Positions 30,550 through 30,558 of a stretch of 30,558 bases of DNA are shown piece after piece. The first letter of the stretch is position 1, and every line of letters starts with the position of its first letter. The position numbers and the translations under genes are program-made. The notes beneath the pieces were generated by a model. That model saw only the letters and a list, made by a program, of their open reading frames with translations. It was not told where the DNA came from and made no database searches. Source of the stretch: Thermoleophilaceae bacterium (GTDB lineage Bacteria; Actinomycetota; Thermoleophilia; Solirubrobacterales; Thermoleophilaceae). The stretch lies in NCBI GenBank assembly GCA_013812065.1, contig JACCUC010000142.1, positions 1 to 30,558 on the forward strand, read 5' to 3'.

Positions 30550-30558
30550 ATGCCGGAC
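30550..30558 (+). CDS. Start of a plus-strand gene (only three codons visible)
   Basis: GAAGGAGG followed about 8 nt later by ATG at 30550 is a strong start signal. Only ATG-CCG-GAC (M-P-D) lies in the window. Identity cannot be read. It is divergent from GMC3. Confidence 0.6.

Noticed and set aside
1..30558. CRISPR array, insertion sequence or long direct repeats
   Set aside because: No regularly spaced repeats, transposase motifs or terminal inverted repeats were seen; the only large similarity is between paralogous proteins.

Overview
The window is very GC-rich and gene-dense. It uses many GTG starts and many 4-bp stop/start overlaps, and its gene types (Mn-catalase, GMC oxidoreductases, Mycobacterium-type small membrane proteins) are typical of soil Actinobacteriota. 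My best guess is a Thermoleophilia/Solirubrobacterales-like lineage, from composition and gene style only. I see no rRNA, tRNA, CRISPR array, integrase, transposase or phage structural gene.

Left part (1-10014), ordinary chromosomal genes: a manganese catalase cut by the window edge (minus strand); an HhH-GPD-like fragment coupled to a tocopherol-cyclase-like protein; a START/SRPBCC-like protein; a HAD phosphatase; a GNAT acetyltransferase; a YjbQ-type protein; an exported sulfatase; a GT4 glycosyltransferase with no normal start codon; and malate synthase A.

Middle (10049-12949), a compact plus-strand cassette of cell-wall hydrolases without signal peptides: a tiny acidic protein overlapping an amidase-LysM protein, then a metallopeptidase-like protein with a PG-binding domain, then a T4-type (GH24) lysozyme with a PG-binding domain. 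Together they could cut amide, peptide and glycan bonds. No phage genes lie beside them. A frame-disrupted emfourin-like gene follows.

Right part (13451-30342), a concentrated lipid/oxidation region: patatin-like lipase, calcineurin-type phosphoesterase, three GMC oxidoreductases, a catalase-fold haem protein, an old-yellow-enzyme reductase with an Fe-S cysteine cluster, two membrane-anchored di-haem c-type proteins of the CcpA/MauG/RoxA superfamily, three small membrane proteins, and a haem peroxidase carrying the Tyr-x-x-His pair of fatty-acid dioxygenases and prostaglandin synthases. The gene content looks like lipase -> dioxygenase -> hydroperoxide-converting catalase-like protein -> enone reductase, an oxylipin-like logic, with GMC enzymes and cytochromes as further redox partners. 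This is the most interesting part of the window. The pathway is inferred from gene families and organisation only.

Transcription in this part: minus-strand unit OYE -> membrane protein -> catalase-like -> GMC2; minus-strand unit GMC3 -> haem dioxygenase; plus-strand di-haem genes between them. GMC1 has its own strong sigma70-type promoter. The last nine bases are the start of another plus-strand gene.
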